In this document: piece by piece, positions 8,294 through 16,305 of the stretch
Numbering within the stretch: the first letter of the stretch is position 1
Layout of the letters: every line of letters begins with the position of its first letter
Assembly: GCA_017458675.1 (NCBI GenBank)
Contig: JAFTAM010000080.1
Coordinates: 1 to 41,287, forward strand
Direction: 5' to 3'
Length of the DNA stretch: 41,287 nucleotides
Origin: a bacterium
GTDB taxonomy: Bacteria; Vulcanimicrobiota; Xenobia; Xenobiales; Xenobiaceae
Notes under the pieces: generated by a model
Told to the model about the DNA's origin: nothing
The model's database searches: none
The model's input: the letters and a program-made list of their open reading frames with translations, nothing else
Position numbers and translations under genes: made by a program

Positions 8294-8686
8294 ATGAGCG
8301 AGAAAGCAGAAATCATTATGCGGATGGAGCCGGAGAAGAAACGTCGGATGGAGGAGTTCTTTGAGGGTCTTGGTTTATCGCTTCCCTATGGCGTGAGCAT
8401 CTTTTTCGAACATTGTATTTTCAGGCAGGGCTACCGTTTGAGGCGGAGTTGTCCGAGCGCAAAAAACGTCTTTACTGAGAATGAGGGTGACTTCGTATTT
8501 TACGGATGCAGCAGCTTAAAGAGCCTAACTATACCCGTCGGCGTGACCTCTGTCGGCGACGACGCCTTTTATGCCTGCGACCTCCTGAAGAGCATAACCT
8601 TCCGGGGCCGGCGCTATACAGATAAAGACGCTTTCAATCAGGCCGTCAGGGAGAGCGGCGTGAGCGGCGGAACGGTCTGGTCTTAA
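8294..8686 (+). CDS. Chimera: RelB/DinJ-like antitoxin N-terminus fused to an LRR tail
   Basis: A 130-residue protein. Residues 1 to about 52 (MSEKAEIIMRMEPEKKRRME, then EEFFEGLGLSLPYGVSIFFE) follow the ribbon-helix-helix pattern of RelB/DinJ antitoxins. After about residue 60 the sequence changes to one LRR_5 unit plus the family tail FRGRRYTDKDAFNQAVRESG, ending VWS. The LRR part is a mosaic: 8500-8530 matches LRR gene 2 near 3457, and 8539-8634 is identical to LRR gene 3. No toxin gene follows. Either a true fusion is expressed, or this is a scar where a recombining LRR 3' end cut an antitoxin gene. The ATG at 8294 has only a weak ribosome binding site. It lies 35 bp after the nucleotidyltransferase. 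Confidence 0.75.
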   Translation: MSEKAEIIMRMEPEKKRRMEEFFEGLGLSLPYGVSIFFEHCIFRQGYRLRRSCPSAKNVFTENEGDFVFYGCSSLKSLTIPVGVTSVGDDAFYACDLLKSITFRGRRYTDKDAFNQAVRESGVSGGTVWS

Positions 8687-8807
8687 CTTTTTATATGCAA
8701 TTATAAAAGGCGAGGGCGGCCAAACCGATTCAGCCTGCCGGCTTTGCCGTTCAGAGCGGTCCGCAGCGCCGGCGTTTTGAACAAAGTTTATATATAAAAC
8801 TGCAGAG

Positions 8808-8826
8808 AGCGCCTGATTAAGGCGCT
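8808..8826 (+). promoter_or_regulatory. Leader hairpin before the HMHV protein
   Basis: Perfect 7-bp arms AGCGCCT and AGGCGCT around GATTA. It lies 20 bp before the start codon and just ahead of the ribosome binding site AGGAG. It may affect translation or be a small operator; no T tract follows. Confidence 0.4.
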
Positions 8827-8846
8827 GAACAGATAGGAGAAAAGAA

Positions 8847-9206
8847 ATGTCTGCTGTCAATTATAGTGAACGTCCTGATGAGAGAATGCCGCTCAATGAG
8901 ACGGCGGTTATAATAAAAGAGGAAGACGGGTTCGGAATAATTATAGAAATAAATTCTGAAGACCGTCTGCCGGCGCATATGCATGTGTTTGACGCTTCGG
9001 ACAGGAGACTGATAGCCAAGGTAATTATCCCGTCCGTCAAACCTGACAGCATAAACAGCATTCATCCTTACCAAGGATATACGCTGACCGACGCTCAGAA
9101 AAAAGTTATTCTCGACGTTATGCTTTCCAAAAGAGAACTCGGCGTCCATGTGTGGAAAGTGGCAATACTTGCATGGAATGCGGAGCATCCTGACTCCTCA
9201 GTGTGA
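8847..9206 (+). CDS. Small HMHV-motif protein (DUF4160-like)
   Basis: A 119-residue protein with a good ribosome binding site (AGGAGAAAAGAA before ATG). The centre reads GFGIIIEINSEDRLPAHMHVF and the end ILDVMLSKRELGVHVWKVAILAWNAEHP. The order (short beta strands, a P.H.HV motif, then a helix) recalls DUF4160 proteins, which are often found next to toxin-antitoxin genes, but the match is partial. I cannot assign a function. It stands alone, between the antitoxin chimera and the class A promoter of LRR gene 4. Confidence 0.65.
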   Translation: MSAVNYSERPDERMPLNETAVIIKEEDGFGIIIEINSEDRLPAHMHVFDASDRRLIAKVIIPSVKPDSINSIHPYQGYTLTDAQKKVILDVMLSKRELGVHVWKVAILAWNAEHPDSSV

Positions 9207-9354
9207 TTTATAAAAGTTTGGATTGTGATATGCGGGTAAAGATGAGCCGCATGCCGGATATGCTGCAGAGTAACAGACGGCGTTTCGCGAGCCGCGTTCA
9301 TAAACTGACCGGAACGAAGCGCCGGGCAGGCAGTCTGCGGCGGGCAGCTTAAAT

Positions 9355-9434
9355 GTTAAAATACTGTAAAATCCGTATATAAACGGTATCGGTGCGTTTT
9401 TAGTGTTGGTGAAATACAGGATCAGCAGTACAAT
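9355..9434 (+). promoter_or_regulatory. Class A promoter, copy 2 (LRR gene 4)
   Basis: Upstream box GTTAAAATACTGTAAAAT (9355-9372), 33 bp, -35 TTGGTG (9406-9411) preceded by TTTTTAGTG, 17 bp, -10 TACAAT (9429-9434). The start codon is 54 bp further. Confidence 0.8.
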
Positions 9435-9487
9435 ATTCCTGTCAGTATAAAGATGATTATTATATCCGGGAGTGATGATATTGCGGT

Positions 9488-11173
9488 ATGACTGAAACCG
9501 ATAACTGCAGCGCCGCTGAAAAAGTGTTTGTCGCCGACAATGCGGACAGTCCGTATTGCTGTCAGCATCGCGAGGATATAGTCCGCGCAGTGATTCCCGA
9601 CGGCGTGACTTCTATCGGCGAGTTCGCTTTTTTTGGCTGCGTTAACGTAGAGAGCATAACGATTCCCGACAGCGTAAAGTCGGTCGGCTGCGCCGCTTTT
9701 GTCGGATGCGTAATGAAGAGTATAACAATTCCTGACAGCGTATCTTCGATTGGCGATTACGTTTTCAGCGTCTGCAGGGGTTTAGAAAGCATAGTCATCC
9801 CGGACGGTGTCGCATCCGTAGGCTGCGGGGTTTTTCAGCGCTGCGAGAGTTTAAAAAGCGTCAGACTTCCCGACAGCGTGATCTCCGTCGGTTCCGAAGC
9901 CTTTGATGAGTGCGGCAGCCTGAAGCATATCGAGCTTCCGGCCGGAATCAGATTTATCAATAAGCATGCTTTCCACGCCTCCGGCTTGGAGAGTATTGTC
10001 ATTCCCGCCGGTATCGCCGCTATTCACAGTGAAGCTTTTGCGGAATGCCAGGCTTTAAAGAATATAGTCTGGCGGGGCAAGGTCTATGACAGCCCTGAAA
10101 CCTTAATCAAAGATGTCGCCGAGGCATCGCTCGGTTTTGCAGCCGATAGGGCCGACGAGGCGGAGGCTTACCGTTACAGCGGCCTGAGAAAGGTTATAAT
10201 TCCCGAGGGCATAAAGAAAATTGCCGCTTCCGCTTTTGAAAAAAGCGAGCTGGAAAACATAATACTACCTGACAGCGTAGTCCATATTGAAAATTCCGCT
10301 TTTGCCGACTGCGACAGTTTGAGGCATATTGAGCTCCCCGCCGGTATCGCCGCTGTTCACGACGACGCTTTTGCAAGGTGTGTGGATTTAAAGATAACCT
10401 GGCGCGGCGAGGTTTATGAGAGCGACAAGGCTTTTTACAAGGCCTTTTGGGAAACAACTGCCGTGTTTGCGGCAGAGAAGGCCGGCGAAGAGGGGGCTTA
10501 CCGCGGCGGCGGTTTCAGGAAGATGACAATTCCCGAAGGGATAACGCAAATAGCCGCCTTTGCATTTGCCCAGAGCAGTCTAGAAAGCATAACCATTCCC
10601 GACAGCGTGACTTCTATAGGAGAATCGGCCTTTTCCGAGTGCGGCGGCTTAAAGAATTTAACTGTTCCCGCCGGCTTGACGTCTGTCGGAAAAAATGCCT
10701 TTTGGCGATGCTTGAGCTTAAAGAGCATAACTCTTCCCGAAAGCGTAACGTCTATAGGCGAAAGCGCCTTTGCGCTTTGCTTGAGTTTAAAGAACATAAT
10801 AATTCCTGACAGCGTAACGTCTATAAGCGAACATGTCTTTGATGAGTGCTGGCAATTAGAGAGCGTGACCGTTCCCGCCGGCGTGACGTCTATCGGTAAA
10901 TATGCGTTTCACAATTGCAGTGATTTAAAGGACATAACTGTTCCCGACAGCGTAACGTCAATAGGCGAATACGCCTTTTACGGCTGCCGCCGTTTGAAGA
11001 GCATGACCGTTCCCGACAGCGTGATTTCCATAGGCGGAGACGCTTTTGCAAACTGCTGCTTTAAGTACATTCTCTTCAGAGGCCGGCGCTATACTGAGAT
11101 AGACGCCTTCAATCGAGCCGTTATGGACAGCGGCGTAAGTACGTGCGAGGTCTGGGAAATAGTAGATGAGTGA
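9488..11173 (+). CDS. LRR_5 (BspA-like) leucine-rich repeat protein 4
   Basis: A 561-residue, three-module protein. The leader is MTETDNCSAAEKVFVADNAD then REDIVRAVIPDG. Tail-plus-leader junctions lie at about 10064-10206 and 10388-10540 (ITWRGEVYESDKAF...AEKAGEEGAY). The tail FRGRRYTEIDAFNRAVMDSG is followed by an extra EVWEIVDE. The start codon has GGGAG 15 bases upstream, too far for normal use. A short out-of-frame frame (ATG ATA TTG CGG TAT GAC TGA) overlaps the start and may couple translation. No signal peptide. Function unknown beyond a predicted protein-binding LRR surface. Confidence 0.92.
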   Translation: MTETDNCSAAEKVFVADNADSPYCCQHREDIVRAVIPDGVTSIGEFAFFGCVNVESITIPDSVKSVGCAAFVGCVMKSITIPDSVSSIGDYVFSVCRGLESIVIPDGVASVGCGVFQRCESLKSVRLPDSVISVGSEAFDECGSLKHIELPAGIRFINKHAFHASGLESIVIPAGIAAIHSEAFAECQALKNIVWRGKVYDSPETLIKDVAEASLGFAADRADEAEAYRYSGLRKVIIPEGIKKIAASAFEKSELENIILPDSVVHIENSAFADCDSLRHIELPAGIAAVHDDAFARCVDLKITWRGEVYESDKAFYKAFWETTAVFAAEKAGEEGAYRGGGFRKMTIPEGITQIAAFAFAQSSLESITIPDSVTSIGESAFSECGGLKNLTVPAGLTSVGKNAFWRCLSLKSITLPESVTSIGESAFALCLSLKNIIIPDSVTSISEHVFDECWQLESVTVPAGVTSIGKYAFHNCSDLKDITVPDSVTSIGEYAFYGCRRLKSMTVPDSVISIGGDAFANCCFKYILFRGRRYTEIDAFNRAVMDSGVSTCEVWEIVDE

Positions 11174-11183
11174 GTCATTGAGC

Positions 11184-11195
11184 GGCCGGCCGCTG
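11184..11195. other. G+C-rich palindrome after LRR gene 4
   Basis: GCGGCCGGCCGC is a perfect 12-bp palindrome just after the stop codon. It may be part of a worn version of the family terminator (TTGTCCGCCGTTTGG follows). Confidence 0.35.
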
Positions 11196-11347
11196 TTTGT
11201 CCGCCGTTTGGTGCGCAGCGAAGCATCTGTGCCTTGGGTTAAGCGGGCGGACCGGGCGTCGGTCGAAGAATTGAATAAATGGCCGATATAAAGTAAGTCT
11301 CCTTTTTAAACGGGCTTATTATGATAATTGGAACCTCGTTTGATATC

Positions 11348-11423
11348 CTTCCGAACAATATCAAATCAGATAGATAAACTTCCGAACAATATCAAATCAA
11401 ATTGACATACTTCCGAACAATAT
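11348..11423. repeat. Three 31-bp iterons (CTTCCGAACAATAT)
   Basis: CTTCCGAACAATAT begins at 11348, 11379 and 11410. The first two are followed by CAAATCA and a variable stretch, giving an exact 31-bp period, about three helical turns. Such iterons usually bind a protein on one face of DNA. No intact gene follows on either strand. The core TTCCGAACAAT recurs once at 13563, 32 bp before the class B dyad of LRR gene 6. Confidence 0.8.
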
Positions 11424-11426
11424 GCT

Positions 11427-11660
11427 TTGGATATCAAGAATTTGCGCAGGTCAGGCCGTCGGCAATTGCCTGCGTCAGAAATATGCGGCAAATCATTTAT
11501 ATTATGTTTTACAAAAAAAGTGCTGCATGCTCTTGAAAATGCATATATATATAATGACATTATTAACGAACTTTTCGAAAGTACGGTCAGACAGGAGCTT
11601 GCTGTAAATGAGAATAAAGCGTTGGCAGAATCTGGGCGGTTTTTCAGGCCCAGGAATTAA
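11427..11660 (+). pseudogene. Possible gene remnant after the iterons
   Basis: An open frame of 77 codons starting TTG, with a protein-like stretch (VLHALENAYIYNDIINELFE, then STVRQELAVNENKALAESG). There is no ribosome binding site and I recognise no family. Its place directly after the iterons suggests the remains of the gene they once controlled. It may equally be chance. Confidence 0.25.
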
Positions 11661-11726
11661 TAGCCATATTTATCGCCAAGTTTTTAGCCAATGCTTCCGG
11701 ATATTCGCATAATCTATTTTACATAT

Positions 11727-11793
11727 CCCAATGTTTGTGCAGGAATTTTAGTCTCGACAGAGAATAAACAGGCAGCAAGACAATAAATACAAT
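11727..11793 (+). promoter_or_regulatory. Class B control region, copy 2 (LRR gene 5)
   Basis: The dyad is imperfect here: CCCAATGTTTGTG (11727-11739) within ACATATCCC...GCAGGAATTTT. A TACAAT (11788-11793) could be the -10; no clear -35. The start codon is about 217 bp after the dyad. The leader holds a small hairpin, TCTGCA with TGCAGA, near 11850-11868. Confidence 0.55.
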
Positions 11794-11955
11794 AATTCAT
11801 TTTTCTGCCGTTTCTCTCAAATCAAGACCTTAGTCCTTCGTTTATTAGCTCTGCATTTTTCTTGCAGAACAATCCCATTCGTGTTTATCAACCTGAATTT
11901 CACTGTTTTTTTTGACAGCATGATCGCTGTTGTCATTTTAAAGAAGAGGTGCAAT

Positions 11956-13227
11956 ATGGAAAACAACAAGCCCGCTGAGAACGTCTTTATCGCTGATAAA
12001 GCAAATATTGATGAAGCTTATAAAGGCCGCGGGGATATCGTTGAAGCTGTCATTCCCGAGGGTACGGAAATAATAGGTATGAGCGTCTTTGAAGGCTGCG
12101 GCAGTTTAAAGAGTATTGTCATTCCTGAGGGTACGAAATCAATAGGTTTAAAAGCCTTCAGCGGCTGCGGCAGTTTAAAGAATATAGTGATTCCCGGCAG
12201 CGTCATTGAAATCGGCGATTACGCTTTTATGGACTGCCGCAGTTTAGAAAACATAGTATTTCCCAAAGGCGTCCGTAAAATAGGCGTCAGAGCTTTTTAT
12301 GGCTGCAGCGGTTTAAAGAGCGTTGCTGCTCCTGAAGGCATCGGCAAAATCAGCTGCGACGCTTTCAGGGATTGCTGCAGTTTGGAAGAGATCGACCTTT
12401 CCAAAATATGGGAAATCGGCGAAGACGCCTTTTATGGCTGCAGCAGCTTAAAGAATAAATTAAAGAGTTTAGTCATACCTGAGGGTACAGTAGTAATAGG
12501 TGAGAGAGCTTTTAAAGGCTTCAGCAATTTAAAGAATTTAGTCATTCCTAACAGCGTAGAGAAAATCGAAGAGGGGGCTTTTGAGGGCTGCTCCGGTTTA
12601 GAGAGCATAGTTATTCCCGACAGCGTCCTTGAAATCGGATGCCGCGCCTTTGAAGGCTGCACCGGTTTAAAGAGCGCTGTTATATCCAACAGCGTCAGCG
12701 AAATCTGGCATGAAGTTTTTAAGAACTGCAGCAGTTTAGAAAACATAGTAATTCCCGACGGCGTCAGTGATATCGGCAGCGGCTCTTTTGAAGGCTGCAG
12801 CAGTTTAAAGAATGTTGTTATTCCCGGCAGCGTAAGTGAAATTAGGCAATACACTTTTAAGGGCTGCAGCAGTTTGGAAAATATAGTAATCCCCGAGAGT
12901 GTCCGTGAAATCGGCATTCAGGCCTTTAAAGGCTGCAGCAGTTTAAAGAGCGTTGTTATTCCCGACAGCGTCGAAAGAATAGAAGCGGATGCTTTCAGCG
13001 GCTGCAGCAGTTTGGAAAACATAGTAATTCCCGAAAGTGTCCGTGAAATCGGCCTTCTGGCCTTTGAAGGCTGCAGCAGCCTGGAGAGCGTCACCTTCCG
13101 CGGTCAGCGCTATACAGACAAGGCCGCCTTTAATAAGGCCGTCATGGAGAGCGGCTGCAGCGTCGACGTCGATACCGTCTACGTCGACGACGCCGACGTC
13201 GGGTCCGAGTATATAGGGTGGCTGTAG
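11956..13227 (+). CDS. LRR_5 (BspA-like) leucine-rich repeat protein 5, single module
   Basis: A 423-residue protein with the leader MENNKPAENVFIADKANIDE then GRGDIVEAVIPEG. It has about 15 LRR units and no internal tail-plus-leader junction. It is the only complete one-module member, so it is the best model for the ancestral unit. The tail FRGQRYTDKAAFNKAVMESG is extended by about 23 acidic residues (VDVDTVYVDDADVGSEY). The ATG at 11956 is preceded by AGAGGTG at 6 bases; an upstream in-frame GTG at 11881 lies in the untranslated leader and is rejected. No signal peptide. Expression is presumed from the class B region. Confidence 0.92.
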   Translation: MENNKPAENVFIADKANIDEAYKGRGDIVEAVIPEGTEIIGMSVFEGCGSLKSIVIPEGTKSIGLKAFSGCGSLKNIVIPGSVIEIGDYAFMDCRSLENIVFPKGVRKIGVRAFYGCSGLKSVAAPEGIGKISCDAFRDCCSLEEIDLSKIWEIGEDAFYGCSSLKNKLKSLVIPEGTVVIGERAFKGFSNLKNLVIPNSVEKIEEGAFEGCSGLESIVIPDSVLEIGCRAFEGCTGLKSAVISNSVSEIWHEVFKNCSSLENIVIPDGVSDIGSGSFEGCSSLKNVVIPGSVSEIRQYTFKGCSSLENIVIPESVREIGIQAFKGCSSLKSVVIPDSVERIEADAFSGCSSLENIVIPESVREIGLLAFEGCSSLESVTFRGQRYTDKAAFNKAVMESGCSVDVDTVYVDDADVGSEYIGWL

Positions 13228-13292
13228 GCTTCTCGGATTTATGCGTCAGTAAGGTCTGAGAATAACATGTTTAAGGCTGTATAAGCAATCAT

Positions 13293-13336
13293 TAACGGCG
13301 GAGCGGACTGTCCATGTCTGCCCGCCGTTTTATTTT
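13293..13336 (+). terminator. Terminator of LRR gene 5
   Basis: Arms AACGGCGG and CCGCCGTT with a GCGGAC/GTCTGC inner stem, followed by TTATTTT. It is preceded by TTTAAGGCTGTATAAGC, a flank also found before the terminator at 17846. Confidence 0.8.
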
Positions 13337-13594
13337 GCACTTCTTAGCCCAGAAAGAGTGCGTTTTGCGTTAAGCAAAGATCCTTCGCCTGAGGTCCTTC
13401 GCAAGCTCAGGACGGCTTCGCCGGCTCTATGTAACAAGGGCAATACAGCCTTTGTCGTTATAAGTTCCGCAGAGAAAAAGCTGACGCCTTGCGCCGGTTT
13501 ACAGGGGAATAAATTAACAGCAGCTTCTCACGTCGAATTTTTAACTAATTTTTTATCCAATGTTCCGAACAATCACTTAATCTGCTTCACATAT
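13337..13594. other. Intergenic region with worn repeat copies
   Basis: Around 13375-13425 there is a degraded copy of the 75-bp palindromic repeat (AGATCCTTCGCCTGAGG, then GCAAGCTCAGGA). One copy of the iteron core TTCCGAACAAT lies at 13563. No gene is supported. Confidence 0.5.
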
Positions 13595-13607
13595 ACCAAT
13601 GTTTGGG
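13595..13607 (+). promoter_or_regulatory. Class B dyad, copy 3 (LRR gene 6)
   Basis: ACCAATGTTTGGG within CACATAT...GGGCAGGAATT. The start codon lies about 206 bp further. The -10 is uncertain (TACAAA at 13649 is one candidate). Confidence 0.55.
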
Positions 13608-13812
13608 CAGGAATTATCGGTGTGATATAGAATTATACATATCATAAATACAAAAATTATTAAGACATAATTTTTTTCTGCTGTTTCTGTCATATTAAAG
13701 TTTTACTGACATTATTATATTTAATTCTGCTTCTTATCAGCGTTTATAAATCTGATTTAAACTGGATGTTTGGCAGCATTAAAGCTGCTTTTATTAAAAA
13801 TTGAGGTGCAAT

Positions 13813-15915
13813 ATGGAAGTCAATAAGATGGCTGAAGAAATATTTATTGCAGATAAAGCAGATCAAAAGTCTTTTTATGAAAAACGCAATGACATAGTCA
13901 ATGTGTTGATTCCGGACGGTATCGCTGAAATAGCTCCTTTGACTTTTTGTCGCTGCGAAGGTCTAAAGAGCGCTGTTATTTCTGACAGCGTCAGCAAAAT
14001 CGGTTGGGGATCTTTTTACGGCAGCAATCTGGAGAGCATCGTCATACCGAATAGCGTTCAGTTTATCGGAGAAGACGCTTTTATGTACTGCTCTGCGTTA
14101 AAGCACGCAGTCCTGCCTGAGGGAATTAAGCAAATAAATTCAGGCTTGTTCAGTCATTGCGTTAACCTCAGCGATATAGTTATTCCTGAAAGTATCGCCG
14201 TTATCGGCAGGTCTGCCTTTAATGAATGCAGCTCATTGAAATGTATTACTCTGCCTGAGGGCATTATGAGGATTGAAGCGCATGCTTTTGATAGCTGTGA
14301 AAGTCTGACGGAAATTAGGCTTCCAGGCAGTATTGCTGAAATCGGCGCCAGAGCTTTCAGCGGATGCAGAGCTCTTAATAATGTTGAAATTCCCGGCGGC
14401 GTTAAAGTCGCTGCGGATAGCGTCTTTTCAAGCTGCAGATCTCTGCAAAGAGCGCTTTTGCCTGAAAGTTTAGTTAAAATAAGCAGCTATGCTTTTTGGG
14501 GATGTACAAATTTGAAGCATATCGATATACCTGCCGGGGTCAGATTTATAGATTCATGGGCTTTCAGCGCTTCCGGTTTAGAGAGTATAGTTATTCCCGA
14601 TAACGCTGTCGCTGTTCACCGTGATGCTTTTGAAGAATGTGAGAATTTGAAGATTATAACCTGGAAGGGAAAAGCGTATGACAGCGTTGAGGCTTTTAAT
14701 AAAGCCTTTTGCGAATCCGCGGCTGATTTTCTCGCTGAGAAGGCAGGAGATAGATGTATATACAGCGGCAGCGGGTTAATAAAGGTCGTTATTCCCGACG
14801 GTATCGCGGAGATCGGTGATAAAGCTTTCATATGGAGCTGCTTGGAAAGCGCGGTTATTCCTGAAAGCGTGCAGCTTATTGGTGAAGAAGCTTTTTGCGG
14901 ATGCTCTGCATTAAATAATATCATTCTGCCTAAAAATTTAAAGAGGATAGAGTGTAAAGCCTTTTATAACTGCAGCAGTTTGAGCGGAATTGTCATTCCT
15001 GAGAGCGTATCGGTTATCGGCAGCGGAGCTTTCGAATGCTGCAGTTCTCTGATGAAAGTGGAGTTGTCGGAGGGTATTAAAGTAATCGGGCCGGGCGCTT
15101 TCAGCAGCTGCACAGAACTTACAGAAATTACGCTTCCCTGCGGCATAGCTGAAATCGGCTCATGTGCTTTTCACTGCTGCAGCAGTTTAAAGAGAGCGGC
15201 TATTCCCGACGGTATAAAGGTTCTTGAATCTTGCGTGTTTGAAGACTGCTTCAGCTTAGAGGAGGCGCGCTTGCCTGAAGACTTAGAAGAAATTAACAGT
15301 TACGTCTTTAGCGGCTGCGTCAGTTTAAAGCAAATCAATATTCCTGCCGGAGTTGTTAAAAGAATCAGAAGCAATGCTTTTTTGGGATGCCGCAGTCTGG
15401 AAAGCGTAACTGTTCCCGACGGTATTGAGGTTATGGGCATTGACGTCTTTTCCGGATGTTCTGCTTTGAAGAGTATAGCCTGGAAAGGCAAGAGCTATTC
15501 TTCTCCCGAAGAGTTTGCTGAAGCCGCAGCTTGCCTGAATATAAATGCTGCGGCAATTCATGCGGCAGAAGAAAGAGCTTATGCGGAAAGCAGTCTGATA
15601 AGCGCTGTAATTCCCGACGGGATTGATCGTATAGGCGAATCCGCTTTTTGTGGCTGCAGCAGCTTAGAGAGCATAAAGATTCCTGACAGCGTTACGTCCG
15701 TCGGTTCGGCTGCTTTTTCCCGCTGCAGCAGCTTAAAAGACATAACTATCCCCGACAGCGTTGCTGAAATAGGTCTGCATGCTTTTGCAAACTGTCACAG
15801 TCTCGAAAGCATTGTCTTCCGCGGTCAGCGCTATACCGATAAAGACGCTTTCAATAAGGCGGCTGCAGAAAGCGGCGTAAGCTCTGATGATATCTGGTAT
15901 GAATGGTATTTTTAA
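13813..15915 (+). CDS. LRR_5 (BspA-like) leucine-rich repeat protein 6
   Basis: A 700-residue, three-module protein. The leader is MEVNKMAEEIFIADKADQKS then KRNDIVNVLIPDG. Junctions lie at about 14655-14800 (ITWKGKAYDSVEAFNKAF...AEKAGDRCIY) and 15474-15620 (IAWKGKSYSSPEEFAEAAA...AAEERAYAESSLISAVIPDG). The second junction is of the same divergent type as those in genes 1 and 11. The tail is FRGQRYTDKDAFNKAAAESG. GAGGTG precedes the ATG by 4 bases; an in-frame TTG at 13801 lies before it and is rejected. No signal peptide. Class B control region upstream and terminator at 15918. Confidence 0.92.
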   Translation: MEVNKMAEEIFIADKADQKSFYEKRNDIVNVLIPDGIAEIAPLTFCRCEGLKSAVISDSVSKIGWGSFYGSNLESIVIPNSVQFIGEDAFMYCSALKHAVLPEGIKQINSGLFSHCVNLSDIVIPESIAVIGRSAFNECSSLKCITLPEGIMRIEAHAFDSCESLTEIRLPGSIAEIGARAFSGCRALNNVEIPGGVKVAADSVFSSCRSLQRALLPESLVKISSYAFWGCTNLKHIDIPAGVRFIDSWAFSASGLESIVIPDNAVAVHRDAFEECENLKIITWKGKAYDSVEAFNKAFCESAADFLAEKAGDRCIYSGSGLIKVVIPDGIAEIGDKAFIWSCLESAVIPESVQLIGEEAFCGCSALNNIILPKNLKRIECKAFYNCSSLSGIVIPESVSVIGSGAFECCSSLMKVELSEGIKVIGPGAFSSCTELTEITLPCGIAEIGSCAFHCCSSLKRAAIPDGIKVLESCVFEDCFSLEEARLPEDLEEINSYVFSGCVSLKQINIPAGVVKRIRSNAFLGCRSLESVTVPDGIEVMGIDVFSGCSALKSIAWKGKSYSSPEEFAEAAACLNINAAAIHAAEERAYAESSLISAVIPDGIDRIGESAFCGCSSLESIKIPDSVTSVGSAAFSRCSSLKDITIPDSVAEIGLHAFANCHSLESIVFRGQRYTDKDAFNKAAAESGVSSDDIWYEWYF

Positions 15916-15917
15916 AT

Positions 15918-15966
15918 AACGGTAGGCGGAGCGGACTGTTCATGTCTGCCCGCCGTTATATTTTTG
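15918..15966 (+). terminator. Terminator of LRR gene 6
   Basis: The family hairpin again (GGCGGAGCGGAC...GTCTGCCCGCC), followed by GTTATATTTTTG. It starts 2 bases after the stop codon and runs straight into a palindromic repeat. Confidence 0.7.
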
Positions 15967-16037
15967 TCCTTCTGAGCGCAGCGAAGAATTTATGTCTGGC
16001 GCTAACCAAAGATCCTTCGCTTTTGGCTCAGGATGAC
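15966..16037 (+). repeat. 75-bp-type palindromic repeat
   Basis: Starts GTCCTTCTGAGCGCAGCGAA and ends GATCCTTCGCTTTTGGCTCAGGATGAC, an imperfect inverted repeat. Same orientation as all other copies in the window. Beyond it to 16305 no other feature is supported apart from worn repeat pieces. Confidence 0.8.
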
Positions 16038-16305
16038 AGTCATTTTGTCCGCACCCTACACCCCACACGCCACGCTGCGAAGAATCTGACGCCTTGCGCC
16101 GCGTCGGCTGCTCTGTCGGCGAAAGGCGGCGCCTCTTATAAGCTGTCGGTTCAGCCGGCCCTTGTAATTGAAATTAAAGAGGAATATTTTTTGCGGAGTG
16201 AACAATCACCCGCCAGCGAGCGTGTAGCCTCGCATAGATATTATATTGACTGCCTACGCCCTCGACAGCTCGTTCAATCTGCGGGGCGCTTTAAGGAACA
16301 CATAT

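Noticed and set aside
9230-9352. A 40-codon basic frame after the HMHV protein
   Set aside because: No ribosome binding site and no family resemblance. It ends at the class A box, and the composition is that of flanking repeat-like DNA.
13293-13336. Terminator hairpins considered as integron attC sites, with the LRR genes as cassettes
   Set aside because: The arms start TTAACGG but end CCGTTTTAT, not GTTRRRY. The characteristic unpaired bases are missing, and there is no integrase. T tracts fit terminators better.
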